Part shown: one piece after another, positions 44,787-53,439 of the stretch | How positions within the stretch are numbered: the stretch's first letter is position 1 | Layout of the letters: each line of letters opens with the position of its first letter | Origin: Collimonas silvisoli | Lineage (GTDB): Bacteria; Pseudomonadota; Gammaproteobacteria; Burkholderiales; Burkholderiaceae_D | DNA length: 64,000 nt | Direction: 5' to 3' | Assembly (NCBI RefSeq): GCF_018305005.1 | Contig: NZ_JAGQEG010000024.1 | Span: 1-64,000, forward strand | Program-made: the position numbers and the translations under genes | The notes under the pieces: generated by a model | The model's input: only the letters and a program-made list of their open reading frames with translations | The model's database searches: none | What the model was told of the DNA's origin: nothing

Positions 44787-45959
44787 TCAAATACCTTGCA
44801 GCATCCTGGCGTACGAGGCATAGCTTTTGGAAGAAGTAAGATCATCCGAGACATATGCTCCGTATTTCTTATTGAGCAACTGGCCGCTACGAGCATCGCC
44901 ATGGTTGACATGCTGATGGAAGTCGAATTTCATCTGCTTGAACTTCTCCATGTTCATTCCCCGCTCCTGTAGGGCTTGCCGGGCCGACTCTTTCCCCATG
45001 CCGACGATGGAAATCGGCGGCAAAGTCGAGGCCTTTGCTTCCGCCGCCGCGCCTGCCCTGTCGGCGGGCGGACGCGCGGTGTTAGATTGCGTGCCTGTTC
45101 CGCTTCGCTGCTCTTGCTGACCGGCCCGAGGCGGGCTTTTCGGAGATTTTGGAGGCTCCAGCAAAAGTTCCAAGACTCCGCGCGTATTGCTGAGCAATAG
45201 CTTGCCTGCATCGACCGCATTGAACTCGCTGCGCAATCGTCGCCAGTTGCTGGCCAGCGGCGCACCGGACATCGCCGCAGCGTGCGGCACACCGAGCAGC
45301 GCAAGCGTACTTTGCCAGTGCTTGTCAGTCATGGCGTCCAGCTCGCGTATGCTGAATTCATGCAGCATTTTTTTCGCCGGCGGAGATTTGGGCGGCTGCA
45401 GCAGAATTTCCACGACTGCCTGCGTATTGCCGCGCAATATCTTGCCCGCATCGACCGCGTTGAATTCACTGCGGAATCGTTTCCAGTTGCTGGCCAGCGG
45501 CGCACCGGACATCGCCGCAGCGTGCGGCACACCGAGAATCGCAAGCGCACTTTGCCAATGTTGATCCGTCATGGCGTCCAGCTCGCGCATGCTGAATTGA
45601 CTCAGCAATTTTTGCGCCGGAGTTCCTGCTCCAGCTTTCGCCGTCCCGGCTCCCCTGCCCGCATAGGTGCCGGCCGGACTTTGCGAACGGTGACTGGCTC
45701 TCCCTGTTGGCGGCGTTTGCGGCCGAAATTGAGGGCTTGGTCCGCTACGGCTTGCCTGCCGTGCGCCACTTGCGGCCGAAGCCGATGGATGGCCGCCTGT
45801 GAATGAAGCGCCAGCGGGCTCCCGGCGCGGAGGAAAACGCGGATCCGCGGAAAATTTTGAGGATCGGCTGTGAGGTCGCTCTTGCGCGGAGTTTTTCGTG
45901 TCGTTCGAGTCACGACTGAAATAGCTTTTGAAAAAATCACTTGGAAATTTAATGTTCAC
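44787..45959 (-). CDS. Probable type III effector with two 80-residue repeats, 390 aa
   Basis: The first 115 residues are Ser/Arg/Pro-rich and probably disordered. Residues 118-197 and 198-277 are near-identical repeats beginning FSMRELDAMTDQHW / FSIRELDAMTDKHW, with VPHAAAMSGAPLASNW and FRSEFNAVDAGK cores, each likely three or four helices. A linker (PRAGQQEQRS...) and a C-terminal helical domain (SIVGMGKESARQALQERGMNMEKFKQMKFDFHQH) follow. The repeat is not one I recognise. A perfect PIP box lies about 75-100 bases upstream, and the transglutaminase-like gene follows on the same strand. Confidence 0.75.
   Translation of the reverse strand: MNIKFPSDFFKSYFSRDSNDTKNSAQERPHSRSSKFSADPRFPPRREPAGASFTGGHPSASAASGARQASRSGPSPQFRPQTPPTGRASHRSQSPAGTYAGRGAGTAKAGAGTPAQKLLSQFSMRELDAMTDQHWQSALAILGVPHAAAMSGAPLASNWKRFRSEFNAVDAGKILRGNTQAVVEILLQPPKSPPAKKMLHEFSIRELDAMTDKHWQSTLALLGVPHAAAMSGAPLASNWRRLRSEFNAVDAGKLLLSNTRGVLELLLEPPKSPKSPPRAGQQEQRSGTGTQSNTARPPADRAGAAAEAKASTLPPISIVGMGKESARQALQERGMNMEKFKQMKFDFHQHVNHGDARSGQLLNKKYGAYVSDDLTSSKSYASYARMLQGI
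45147..45608 (-). repeat. Two tandem 240-bp coding repeats
   Basis: The two copies encode the 80-residue units of the repeat protein. A block of 54 consecutive bases is identical between copies (45243-45296 and 45483-45536), far more than protein constraint requires. This points to recent duplication or ongoing gene conversion. Confidence 0.85.
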
Positions 45960-45997
45960 TCCGGCCTCCCATGTAAAACGCGATTTGGATAGCTGAC

Positions 45998-46059
45998 AGT
46001 CTCGCGTACGAACCAGGCGGTCTTACTCCGTCGAGCGAATCAGCGTCGCCCCAAGCGAA
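45998..46059 (-). promoter_or_regulatory. Perfect PIP box of the two-repeat effector
   Basis: On the minus strand: TTCGC (46059-46055), 15 bases, TTCGC (46039-46035), 31 bases, then GAGACT (46003-45998). The box is exact; the -10 has G where a pyrimidine is preferred. The start codon lies about 38 bases beyond. Confidence 0.85.
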
Positions 46060-46164
46060 CACAGGACTGATTTTCTTGAGCGCCGGCCGGCGCCGGCAAA
46101 CCATTTCATCATCCTGCACATTCCGGTTTGCAGGCAAGCCGCACTGAACGAAGGTGCGGCTGGC

Positions 46165-47244
46165 TTACAGCCGCTTGCCAAAAACCTGGCGAACCATCTC
46201 ATCGGAATATCTATAGTTCCATCTGAGTTCAACTCCGGCGGGAATATCGCGGGTGGCAAAAAACGCCCGGATCGAAAATTTTCGGCCGATATCCGACTCG
46301 ACGTCAAAAGCAACCGGCTCGACATTGTAAGCGTCGGGCGATTGCCTGACGCAATGACCGGATGCGTCATAGTCGAGGGAAGTGTTCATCATCGCCAGGA
46401 TATTTTCGCCATCCAGGAACGAGACTGCCCCCCCGCTGATCGATGAAATCGCAAACGAGTCGGAGCGCAGCATGAAATACATTGCAGGCGTCATCAGGCG
46501 GCCGCCGTAGACCCCGACGCACTCCCCTTTCTGCACCGGACGGATCGTAAAAACGCCTCTTTCGCCGACCAGGCTCGATTCCCTTGGGTCCTGCAGGTCG
46601 CCGGATTCGATGAGCCGGCATTGAATCATCGAATGATAACGCGCCATTCTCGCCTGTGCAGTTGCCAGCGGGTCAATCGACGGCCAGACTGCCTCGGGCG
46701 AATATACTTCCCCCGACGCGGTGGGCTGCGATTGCCATATTTTCCGAATCATCACAGGCCGGGATTCGGCGTCGCGGAAAGGATATCTGCCATCCAGCTC
46801 GGGGGAATACGGCAGACGCTCGATGGCGCAGTGCGCTTGCAACATACGGAATTCCTTGAGCAGCCGGTATGCCCCGTATCGGACCAGCAACCACATTTCG
46901 CAAGCTCTCTCAAGTTCGGCGTTGCCGCTGAAATTGTCTATCATTTCGCAGCGGATGCTGTTCTCGTCGTCAGTCAATTCTCCTTCAACCTGGGCGCCCG
47001 CCTCCCAACTGACGTCTACGCCGGCAGCTTGCAGCGCCGCGCGCATTGCCGGCGAGAGTATCCCCTGAATTTCGCCACGCAGAGCTGGAACCATTTCGAA
47101 GAGAAATTCATGCTGTTCCGCCAGGTTGGAAAATTCATCGGCGTCATTCAGGCGCTGATGGATGTATTCACGCAGTTTTCTGCATTCAGTCGCGATCCGT
47201 GATGCGCGTACGCTGTTTTCACTAATTGAAATTACAGCACTCAT
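46165..47244 (-). CDS. SET-domain protein, candidate effector methyltransferase, 359 aa
   Basis: I start at MSAVISIS, eight bases after AGGGAG; the longer frame overlaps the lytic transglycosylase gene. Residues 1-210 are helical and unlike known domains. Residues 224-347 form a divergent SET domain: VGERGVFTIRPVQKGECVGVYGG (motif I), MMNTSLDYD where NHSCxPN is usual, YNVEPVAFDV, then FFATRDIPAGVELRWNYRY, carrying the conserved GxEL and Tyr. SET enzymes methylate lysines using SAM, and secreted bacterial ones modify host histones. The altered NHSC motif leaves activity open. It begins 26 bases after the transglycosylase stop, so the two form an operon. Confidence 0.72.
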   Translation of the reverse strand: MSAVISISENSVRASRIATECRKLREYIHQRLNDADEFSNLAEQHEFLFEMVPALRGEIQGILSPAMRAALQAAGVDVSWEAGAQVEGELTDDENSIRCEMIDNFSGNAELERACEMWLLVRYGAYRLLKEFRMLQAHCAIERLPYSPELDGRYPFRDAESRPVMIRKIWQSQPTASGEVYSPEAVWPSIDPLATAQARMARYHSMIQCRLIESGDLQDPRESSLVGERGVFTIRPVQKGECVGVYGGRLMTPAMYFMLRSDSFAISSISGGAVSFLDGENILAMMNTSLDYDASGHCVRQSPDAYNVEPVAFDVESDIGRKFSIRAFFATRDIPAGVELRWNYRYSDEMVRQVFGKRL

Positions 47245-47270
47245 AACAATTCTCCCTGCCTTTTTTAGAA

Positions 47271-47789
47271 CTACGGTTTCACGTTTAATTTTTGATCGGC
47301 TGCACGGCGTTGATCCGCAGCAGCTTGCGGGATGTCGCTCCAGGCGGCGACGATGCGCTTGATACGCTGCGCATAGGCGTCGCGTTCCAGCAGCTGCTCC
47401 GAATGATAGGCCCCGACCGCCTTCCAGCTGTTGCCGTATTTGCTTACCATCCGTCGCAGATGCCACGCCGCGATGTAAACATTCTGGCAGGGTTGCAGCA
47501 AGGTCTGCCGATGAACGCCGTACTTGGCGAGTTCGGCAAGATGAACCGAGTTGATCTGCATGACGCCATAGTCGGTAGAGCCGTTCGCGTTGACATGAAT
47601 CGCATCGGCCTTGTTATGGGATTCTTGCCAGGCGATTGCCCGCAGTATGGTCGGATTCACGTTATGGTAAAGCGCCGCGTCGTCGAAGCAATCGGCGCGC
47701 GCGACGTCAGTCGGAAGCAGCATCGACGCCAGACCGGATAAGACGATCCAGCCGATGCGGCAGGCAGCACAACTTTTTTTTATTTTCAC
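47271..47789 (-). CDS. Periplasmic lytic transglycosylase, type III-associated (IpgF/HpaH-like)
   Basis: This 172-residue precursor has a signal peptide (basic start, then IGWIVLSGLASMLL, cleavage near ARA-DC). The SLT domain shows ILRAIAWQESHNKADAIH with catalytic Glu, then STDYGVMQINSVHL and an AYHSEQLLERDAYAQRI tail. Small enzymes of this type open peptidoglycan so that the type III apparatus can cross it, and their genes often sit in hrp clusters. No PIP box is found directly upstream, so it may be read from the promoter of the small genes at 48366. The SET-domain gene follows. Confidence 0.87.
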   Translation of the reverse strand: MKIKKSCAACRIGWIVLSGLASMLLPTDVARADCFDDAALYHNVNPTILRAIAWQESHNKADAIHVNANGSTDYGVMQINSVHLAELAKYGVHRQTLLQPCQNVYIAAWHLRRMVSKYGNSWKAVGAYHSEQLLERDAYAQRIKRIVAAWSDIPQAAADQRRAADQKLNVKP

Positions 47790-47939
47790 GATTGATCTAC
47801 GCTGTCATGTACTTCGATGAAAACTGAAATTGGGGCATAAAAAACAGGTGACGCGTTCCTCGGCAGCACGACACGGCCGACGTGCGGATTCCGAAGATTG
47901 ACGCGATCGCTATCGCGCCCGGTCACCTGCTGGTCCAGC

Positions 47940-48134
47940 TCAGATGGCGATCCTGCCATCGACGTTCTTGCTTTTCAGCCGATTTCTCGGCCGATGACTA
48001 AGTTCAATCAACAGCACGCGATCATCGCCGGTACGGCATTTCGGCTGCTCCGATTCGAACCGTGTCATCTCGTCGAAGATCGAAATGAACTCAACCTGGC
48101 GATACGGTCTCAAATGGATGCTGTCAAAACGCAT
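47940..48134 (-). CDS. Small protein of unknown function, 64 aa, overlapping the 80-aa gene
   Basis: The ATG (48134) lies inside the end of the preceding gene, giving an 11-base overlap (ATGCGTTTTGA) typical of translational coupling. The product, beginning MRFDSIHLRPYRQVEF, is basic with no membrane segment or recognised family. Its reality rests on the overlap and position in a PIP-driven transcript. Confidence 0.4.
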   Translation of the reverse strand: MRFDSIHLRPYRQVEFISIFDEMTRFESEQPKCRTGDDRVLLIELSHRPRNRLKSKNVDGRIAI

Positions 48135-48366
48135 CTGAATCCTCTGCCTTAATATCCGCATTTACCTCTTTCGCTTGCTGTATCGATTTCTGCATGAGAG
48201 AGATGGCGAAGTTAACTATCAAGGCATTTAGCTCGTCCTGATTCTGGGTACTGGCATCATCCTTGTTTTTATTTTTTTTAGAATTTCCCGTTTCGTCAGG
48301 TTTGTGCGTAGTGTCAGTTTGGTGCGTAGCAGGTGACGAATGATTACTTACGGAATGGTGGCCCAT
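48124..48366 (-). CDS. Small PIP-controlled protein, 80 aa
   Basis: The start is the ATG of MGHHSVSN, seven bases after GGAG; the longer frame uses a TTG. Residues 1-45 are His/Thr/Asn/Lys-rich and probably disordered; 48-75 form one amphipathic helix (ELNALIVNFAISLMQKSIQQAKEV). Such a layout occurs in small secreted type III proteins including pilins and needle components, but I cannot assign a family. A PIP-type box lies about 65-90 bases upstream, supporting co-regulation with the effectors. Confidence 0.6.
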   Translation of the reverse strand: MGHHSVSNHSSPATHQTDTTHKPDETGNSKKNKNKDDASTQNQDELNALIVNFAISLMQKSIQQAKEVNADIKAEDSDAF

Positions 48367-48395
48367 GTAAATCTCCAAGAGTTAGAAGGAACTCA

Positions 48396-48456
48396 AAGAT
48401 CGCAGATTGACGCCGCAACCGGCACGCAAGCACGAATGCAGGGATGTCAAAACGAA
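48396..48456 (-). promoter_or_regulatory. PIP-type box upstream of the small-protein genes
   Basis: On the minus strand: TTCGT (48456-48452), 15 bases, TTCGT (48436-48432), 30 bases, then GATCTT (48401-48396). It fits TTCGB-N15-TTCGB, and the -10 matches except for its first base. Confidence 0.65.
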
Positions 48457-48536
48457 ACTGAAAATGCTGGCCGGCGTTGTCCGGATATTCGACATTTCTC
48501 TTAGGGAGAAAAACCCTGAACATGCGCATGGCCGCA

Positions 48537-51500
48537 TCATGCTTTCTGCTTTCCTGACGCTGTCATATTGTCCGCCGGCGCAGCGGGATTGCCGCCTAGC
48601 GCCGCGAATTTGTCCACCAACGCTTGTTCCCACACCATGTAGGACGAGGTTTGCGCAAAACCCTTGAGTTTGGTCAGCAACCGGTCAACCGTGTTTTTCT
48701 CTGCCTTGCCAGCCGACAGGTGGCTGCTGCCATCTGCCTTGGTCGCCAGCTTGTATTGCCGGTCGTCGGCATAGGCGGCACGGTGAAATACATGCAATAG
48801 ATTGCCGGCGCTGTGTCCCTCTCCGCTGACATCCATTTTAAGCGCCGTATGCTTGCCGTCCTGGTTGCGAATCGCATAAAACCCATCGTCCCCGACGCCT
48901 ATCATTACAGCCGGCTCTGCATGCAGCGACACTTTGTCGTAAGTCTTGTTTATGTCGATCCGGCTATCCATATCAATTTCATGTCCGGGCTCGACCCCGC
49001 CTCTGATCCTGACCATGCTGATCGGCTTGCGCAACATGCTGGCGGCGGTCCAGGCAAGCATTTCGCCTGGCATGCCGTCGACGGCCGTCAGGATCTGGTC
49101 GGACCGGTCAGGAAAGGCCGCAGAAATATCGGCTGCCTGTTTGCGGACGGCAGCCTTGCGCTCCACTTCACGGACGCCGGTTGGCGTTTCGTAGTACCCG
49201 TTGAGCAGCCGGAAATGCTCGTGGTGGATATTCTTGGTGGCGTCATCCAGATGCGCTACGATGGGATCGCCGCGCAAGATCGCGGCATGGATCGCGTCCT
49301 TGGTGGTGCGCGGCGAGAAATCCGAGGTATACGGGTGTCGCCAGCGTGCATGCTGGGTGCTCGGTGACGAAGTTTCGAGAGGTTTGCCAAGAAAATAATT
49401 CTTGGTCGGTGCGACATAGACGGCTTGCCTGCTTGGGGCATCGTAAGTGTGGAAATGCCCGGATTCAGGATGAACCATTGAGGCGCCGTCATCGGCTTCA
49501 GTTAATTTTCCCTCAAGAAAATCGCAATATCTTTTTTCCAGTTTCCCGGTATCGATGCTGTCCATGTACACCACCTGGCCGATGTCTTTTTTCAGATCCT
49601 GCGATTCGCCAGGCTGGAGTTGCGGTTTAGGCGGCGACTTGTCGACATGCCGGATGCTGTACAGAGCGCCTGGCAAGACAATCACTTCGGCTTGTCCCAG
49701 ATCGGATTCCGCGGAAATATTCAGGGCCGTTTGCTGACGCATCACCAGGCGCTGATTTTGTGCTTTTGGCGCGGCGCCAAAGCCAAGCGCTTGTCCGAAT
49801 GCCGCTGCCAGGCGGCTCGACATCGAGGCCGACAATATTTCGGTCAGCGTGGCGACGTCGCCGGTAGCAACATGCCAATCCGGGGTATCTGCAGTTTTGC
49901 GTTCGACGTAGGGAGCTTCGGTAACCACGGCACGCTGCACGATGGCGGGAAATTTTTTTGAATGCAATGCGCCCAGATTGATATGGATCGCCTCGATCGG
50001 ATCGAAATGCTCTTCCCCGCCCATGCGATGACTCTCTGACGGACCATCGATATTGCCCGGCTTGTTCATGATGTTGTAGACAAAGTCGATGCCCGGCACC
50101 ACCTGCTGATGCTTGGCCTGGCCGGTGGTTTCCCAGCGCAGCGGATAATGAAAATATTGTGATTCGATGGTGTAGTCGCGTACTGCCTGGATGATGTTTT
50201 TCTGCAGCTCCTGGGACAGGTCCGGCTTGGACATGCGCATGGAATCAAGTCCCGGGCCTTTCAACATCGCTTCGTGCGTCGGCAAGGCGTAGGCTTGCGC
50301 ATTCCAGCTCCAGGTGGTGAGCGTCTTGGGAATCTTCGCCGAGTCGCTCAGGCCGAACGGCGCTGCGGTGGCGCCCGCCGGATGGGCCTTGCCGTCGAAG
50401 CTGACATTGACCGGATAAGCGCTGTAACCCGGCGTATCCTTGGTCGCCTGTTGCATGTACAGCGCGTGATCCTGGTCCAGCCGGGCCATGTAGGCTGCCG
50501 ACTTTGGAGGCAATTGACTGCGATTGTTTTGCACCGGTTGCGCCGTCGGCATATTGCCGGGTCCAGGCTGGCTGCTGCTAGAGGCTGCCTGCGCGGTCAG
50601 GTTGGCAACCATCTCTGTCATCGTCTGTTCCAGCTGCCCCAGATATTCCTGTTGCTGCTGCGGCTCCATCTCGTGAAACTCGATGGCGTCCTGCACGGCC
50701 TTGATTTCGCCATCTATCCGTCCTTTTGGCTTGAGCATGATGCGGTTGCTCCACTGCTTGACTTGTTCGAGGCTGTCGGTAACGGAAAAAATGGCGTCGC
50801 GAATCTTCTTGACGTCGCCAAAATGGGCGCCCATCCGGTCGCCGATGGCGGCGACGTCGTTGGCAAAGCCAAGCAGCACTGAAATGGCATTATTGAACCC
50901 CCGTTCGCGCTCGATCTGGCCGTCATAGGCGCCGGCGTTGCGCCCCACGATGCCCAGGCTATTGAGCACCGTTGCCACGATGGGCAGCACCAGCTTGTCC
51001 AGGCTGCGGGTTGCCAGGCGCGTCACGATAGCTTCGCGATAGTCGGCAACCACCGTATCCGGATTGAATTTCGTCGAATTATAAGTATTGCCCAAAGAGC
51101 GGAACGTCACGTCGTTGATGAAACGCACAATGGCTCTTGCACTGTGCGCGGCCGGATGGTTTTCTTCTTCGCCGACGCGATTTTTCCACAACTGGTCGAT
51201 ACCGGCGTTGACCAGCGAGGCGGCCAGCAGTCCGGCGACGTCTGCCTTGCTGCCGCGGTTGAAGCCGAAGCCTTTCTGCACCAGGAGATTGCTGACCAGG
51301 CGGGTGAACTCTGGAATGGCGGGCACCAGCAAATCATTGAGCAGAACGGAGGCCTTGGTTTCGCGGTCCTTGGTTTGCGCCGGAACAAATTTGCTGACGA
51401 AAGAAAAAACGTGGGTTAGCGCCTCCTGCACCACGACCATCGAGGTGATCGCACAAAACAGCACTTCAGGGTTGACGCTTTGTCCGCCGGCCGCGCTGAA

Positions 51501-53240
51501 ACCGTGCGAACCGCCTGCGATGGCGCCATTCGGCGAGTGTTTGTAGAATTTCAGCGCATCGTTGAGTCCGACCACAACGGCGGCAGTGACAAAGGATTTG
51601 GTCGCCAGGTTCAAGGTATAAGTGACAGCGCCCCTGCCGCCAGCCAGCGTCGGCGCCATCGTTGCCGCTCCTAGCATCAGTTTGGCCAATGATTGCCCAT
51701 GTCCCGCCAGCACCTCGGTTGCAGCGGTCGCAGCGTCGGCGACGGTGTCGCCGGTAAACCGCCTGATGCCGCCGGCGGCAGACGCCAATGCGGCAGCAGG
51801 AGGTCCTTTCAGCAAAGGCCCGGCCTTGAGTTTGTCGCCGGTCGACAAGATCAATTCCGAATCGGGAAAACCGTCCTTGCTGCCGGTCTTGCCGGTATCG
51901 CGGCCCTGATACGAATAAACATCGACATCGACCCGTGCATGCACCGTCTCATCCAGGCCGAACGCCCTGCCCGACGAATGGCCTAAAAGCGCCGGCTGCG
52001 GGTTGATGAGCGACATCTTGATGCCGTTGTCGCCGAGAACAAGCCGATGCACGGCCTCATCTTCCGTGGTGATATGCAGCGTGACATCCGCGCGCGGCGC
52101 ACGGCCTCGTTCCAGATCGACCCAGCTGCGCAGCTTGGCGCCCTTGACGCCCATTTCCTGCCCGGCCGGCCCCATCACTTCGATGCGTTTGATACCTTGA
52201 ATGTCGGCCAGCACCGCGCCATCCATGTTGACCGAAGTCGGATGACCGGCTTCGTTCTTGCCGGGCGTTACCTGCTTTTCTTTCTTGAAGATCAGCAAAT
52301 GGTTTTCAATCTTGTTGTGGTCCATATAGATGGGGAAAAACCCGTCCCCATCGCGCGTCCCGACGCCGTGCGGCATTGCATGCTCGGCATTGGCCCAGGT
52401 GCTTCTGCGCGGCAGCGGCGAAGGATTCGGCGGCAGGAGCATGAACTTGTCGTCGGATTCCTTGCGGTCTCTGCGAGTCGACAGCGGCGAACGCTCGGAC
52501 AGAGCCATGATAGCGCTGCGCAAGGGTGTTTCCATTTCGGTGACCGGAGCTTTTCCCTTGCCCTTGACGGCGGCGCCCGGCGCTGCGTTGATTTCTTCCA
52601 GCGCGAGATCCAGCTCATCCAGTTTGACAGGCCGGCCGCCGTAGCCCACTACAAATAGGCGCTGCTCGGTCCCGGTATTGCTGACGCGCACGGTGTCAGC
52701 CACCACTTTCAGCCTTTCCATCACGGTAAATCTGCCGTCCCTTGCCGGGATCATCAGCACGCCGGCGGCGTCATTGAGGCTGCGCAAATCCCGTCCGGCA
52801 GAGGCGGATGGCGAAAACACTGCCTGATGCTTGCTCATGAATTGATCAAACCGGGCCTGCGTAACGCTGTGATCGCTTTTCTCTTGGTCCAATGCGGTCG
52901 GCATTGCATCCAAGACAGCGGGAGCGGCCGTAAACCTGGTGAAGATGGAACTGGCGAAATTGGCGATCGAATGGTAGGCGGCGTCAAGCGTCTGGCCACT
53001 CTGCGCGACTGCGTTCCAGCCGCCGTTTGAAAGCGCCCTCAGGTGGCTGCGCGGCGCAAAAGAGGAGATAGCCGTGACACTTCGCTGGAGATAGCCGGCC
53101 GGCAAACCGGTTGCGCTTGCCGCCGATTCGGATGCGCGCTCACGGGCCCTGCTCGTCCCGGCCTCAGATCGCACATCGGGGCTGGGGGTAGCTTCGGCAA
53201 GCAGCAAAGGCGTTGGGGAACGGATTCGATCGATGGTCAT
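48537..53240 (-). CDS. Giant probable type III effector, about 1567 aa, family unknown
   Basis: The longest frame begins at 53327, but the PIP-box promoter ends at about 53300, so the first usable ATG is MTIDRIRS at 53240. The N-terminal 60 residues are Ser/Ala/Arg-rich, as in secretion signals. The central part has hydrophobic stretches near 550 (FVTAAVVVGLNDALKF), 593-622 (FCAITSMVVVQEALTHVFSFVSKFV) and 747-763 (LVLPIVATVLNSLGIVG). A Gln-rich linker near 900-930 precedes a C-terminal half with mixed beta/alpha character (residues about 1380-1480: DGMPGEMLAWTAASM, MIGVGDDGFYAIRNQDG). No catalytic motif is certain. Length matches the AvrE/AWR class of giant effectors, but I see no specific similarity. 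Confidence 0.75.
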   Translation of the reverse strand: MTIDRIRSPTPLLLAEATPSPDVRSEAGTSRARERASESAASATGLPAGYLQRSVTAISSFAPRSHLRALSNGGWNAVAQSGQTLDAAYHSIANFASSIFTRFTAAPAVLDAMPTALDQEKSDHSVTQARFDQFMSKHQAVFSPSASAGRDLRSLNDAAGVLMIPARDGRFTVMERLKVVADTVRVSNTGTEQRLFVVGYGGRPVKLDELDLALEEINAAPGAAVKGKGKAPVTEMETPLRSAIMALSERSPLSTRRDRKESDDKFMLLPPNPSPLPRRSTWANAEHAMPHGVGTRDGDGFFPIYMDHNKIENHLLIFKKEKQVTPGKNEAGHPTSVNMDGAVLADIQGIKRIEVMGPAGQEMGVKGAKLRSWVDLERGRAPRADVTLHITTEDEAVHRLVLGDNGIKMSLINPQPALLGHSSGRAFGLDETVHARVDVDVYSYQGRDTGKTGSKDGFPDSELILSTGDKLKAGPLLKGPPAAALASAAGGIRRFTGDTVADAATAATEVLAGHGQSLAKLMLGAATMAPTLAGGRGAVTYTLNLATKSFVTAAVVVGLNDALKFYKHSPNGAIAGGSHGFSAAGGQSVNPEVLFCAITSMVVVQEALTHVFSFVSKFVPAQTKDRETKASVLLNDLLVPAIPEFTRLVSNLLVQKGFGFNRGSKADVAGLLAASLVNAGIDQLWKNRVGEEENHPAAHSARAIVRFINDVTFRSLGNTYNSTKFNPDTVVADYREAIVTRLATRSLDKLVLPIVATVLNSLGIVGRNAGAYDGQIERERGFNNAISVLLGFANDVAAIGDRMGAHFGDVKKIRDAIFSVTDSLEQVKQWSNRIMLKPKGRIDGEIKAVQDAIEFHEMEPQQQQEYLGQLEQTMTEMVANLTAQAASSSSQPGPGNMPTAQPVQNNRSQLPPKSAAYMARLDQDHALYMQQATKDTPGYSAYPVNVSFDGKAHPAGATAAPFGLSDSAKIPKTLTTWSWNAQAYALPTHEAMLKGPGLDSMRMSKPDLSQELQKNIIQAVRDYTIESQYFHYPLRWETTGQAKHQQVVPGIDFVYNIMNKPGNIDGPSESHRMGGEEHFDPIEAIHINLGALHSKKFPAIVQRAVVTEAPYVERKTADTPDWHVATGDVATLTEILSASMSSRLAAAFGQALGFGAAPKAQNQRLVMRQQTALNISAESDLGQAEVIVLPGALYSIRHVDKSPPKPQLQPGESQDLKKDIGQVVYMDSIDTGKLEKRYCDFLEGKLTEADDGASMVHPESGHFHTYDAPSRQAVYVAPTKNYFLGKPLETSSPSTQHARWRHPYTSDFSPRTTKDAIHAAILRGDPIVAHLDDATKNIHHEHFRLLNGYYETPTGVREVERKAAVRKQAADISAAFPDRSDQILTAVDGMPGEMLAWTAASMLRKPISMVRIRGGVEPGHEIDMDSRIDINKTYDKVSLHAEPAVMIGVGDDGFYAIRNQDGKHTALKMDVSGEGHSAGNLLHVFHRAAYADDRQYKLATKADGSSHLSAGKAEKNTVDRLLTKLKGFAQTSSYMVWEQALVDKFAALGGNPAAPADNMTASGKQKA

Positions 53241-53299
53241 GAGTAAAGTGAAGACGCGGCTTTTGGTCACGCCCCAGACATAGTTAATCGGATTGATGA

Positions 53300-53362
53300 A
53301 CTCTAGCTTTACGCGCCGCGTACGCATGATGATCGCAACGAAGGCAGTTATCTGCCAGCGAA
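53300..53362 (-). promoter_or_regulatory. PIP box and -10 of the 1567-aa effector
   Basis: On the minus strand: TTCGC (53362-53358), 15 bases, TTCGT (53342-53338), 32 bases, then TAGAGT (53305-53300), an exact YANNNT. Because the promoter lies beyond the ATG at 53327, it rules out that upstream start. Confidence 0.8.
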
Positions 53363-53439
53363 ACTACATGCTGCCGGTAAGCGTCTTCTGCGCGCGTCTG
53401 GACGCTGAGCGCTCAATGAACCGGTCGACGGCGGTTCGG

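Noticed and set aside
48700-49150. Possible OTU-protease-like region in the C-terminus of the 1567-aa protein
   Set aside because: The pattern DG..GEMLAW ... PISMV ... GFYAI recalls OTU proteases, but I find no catalytic Cys or the expected His, so I do not claim it.
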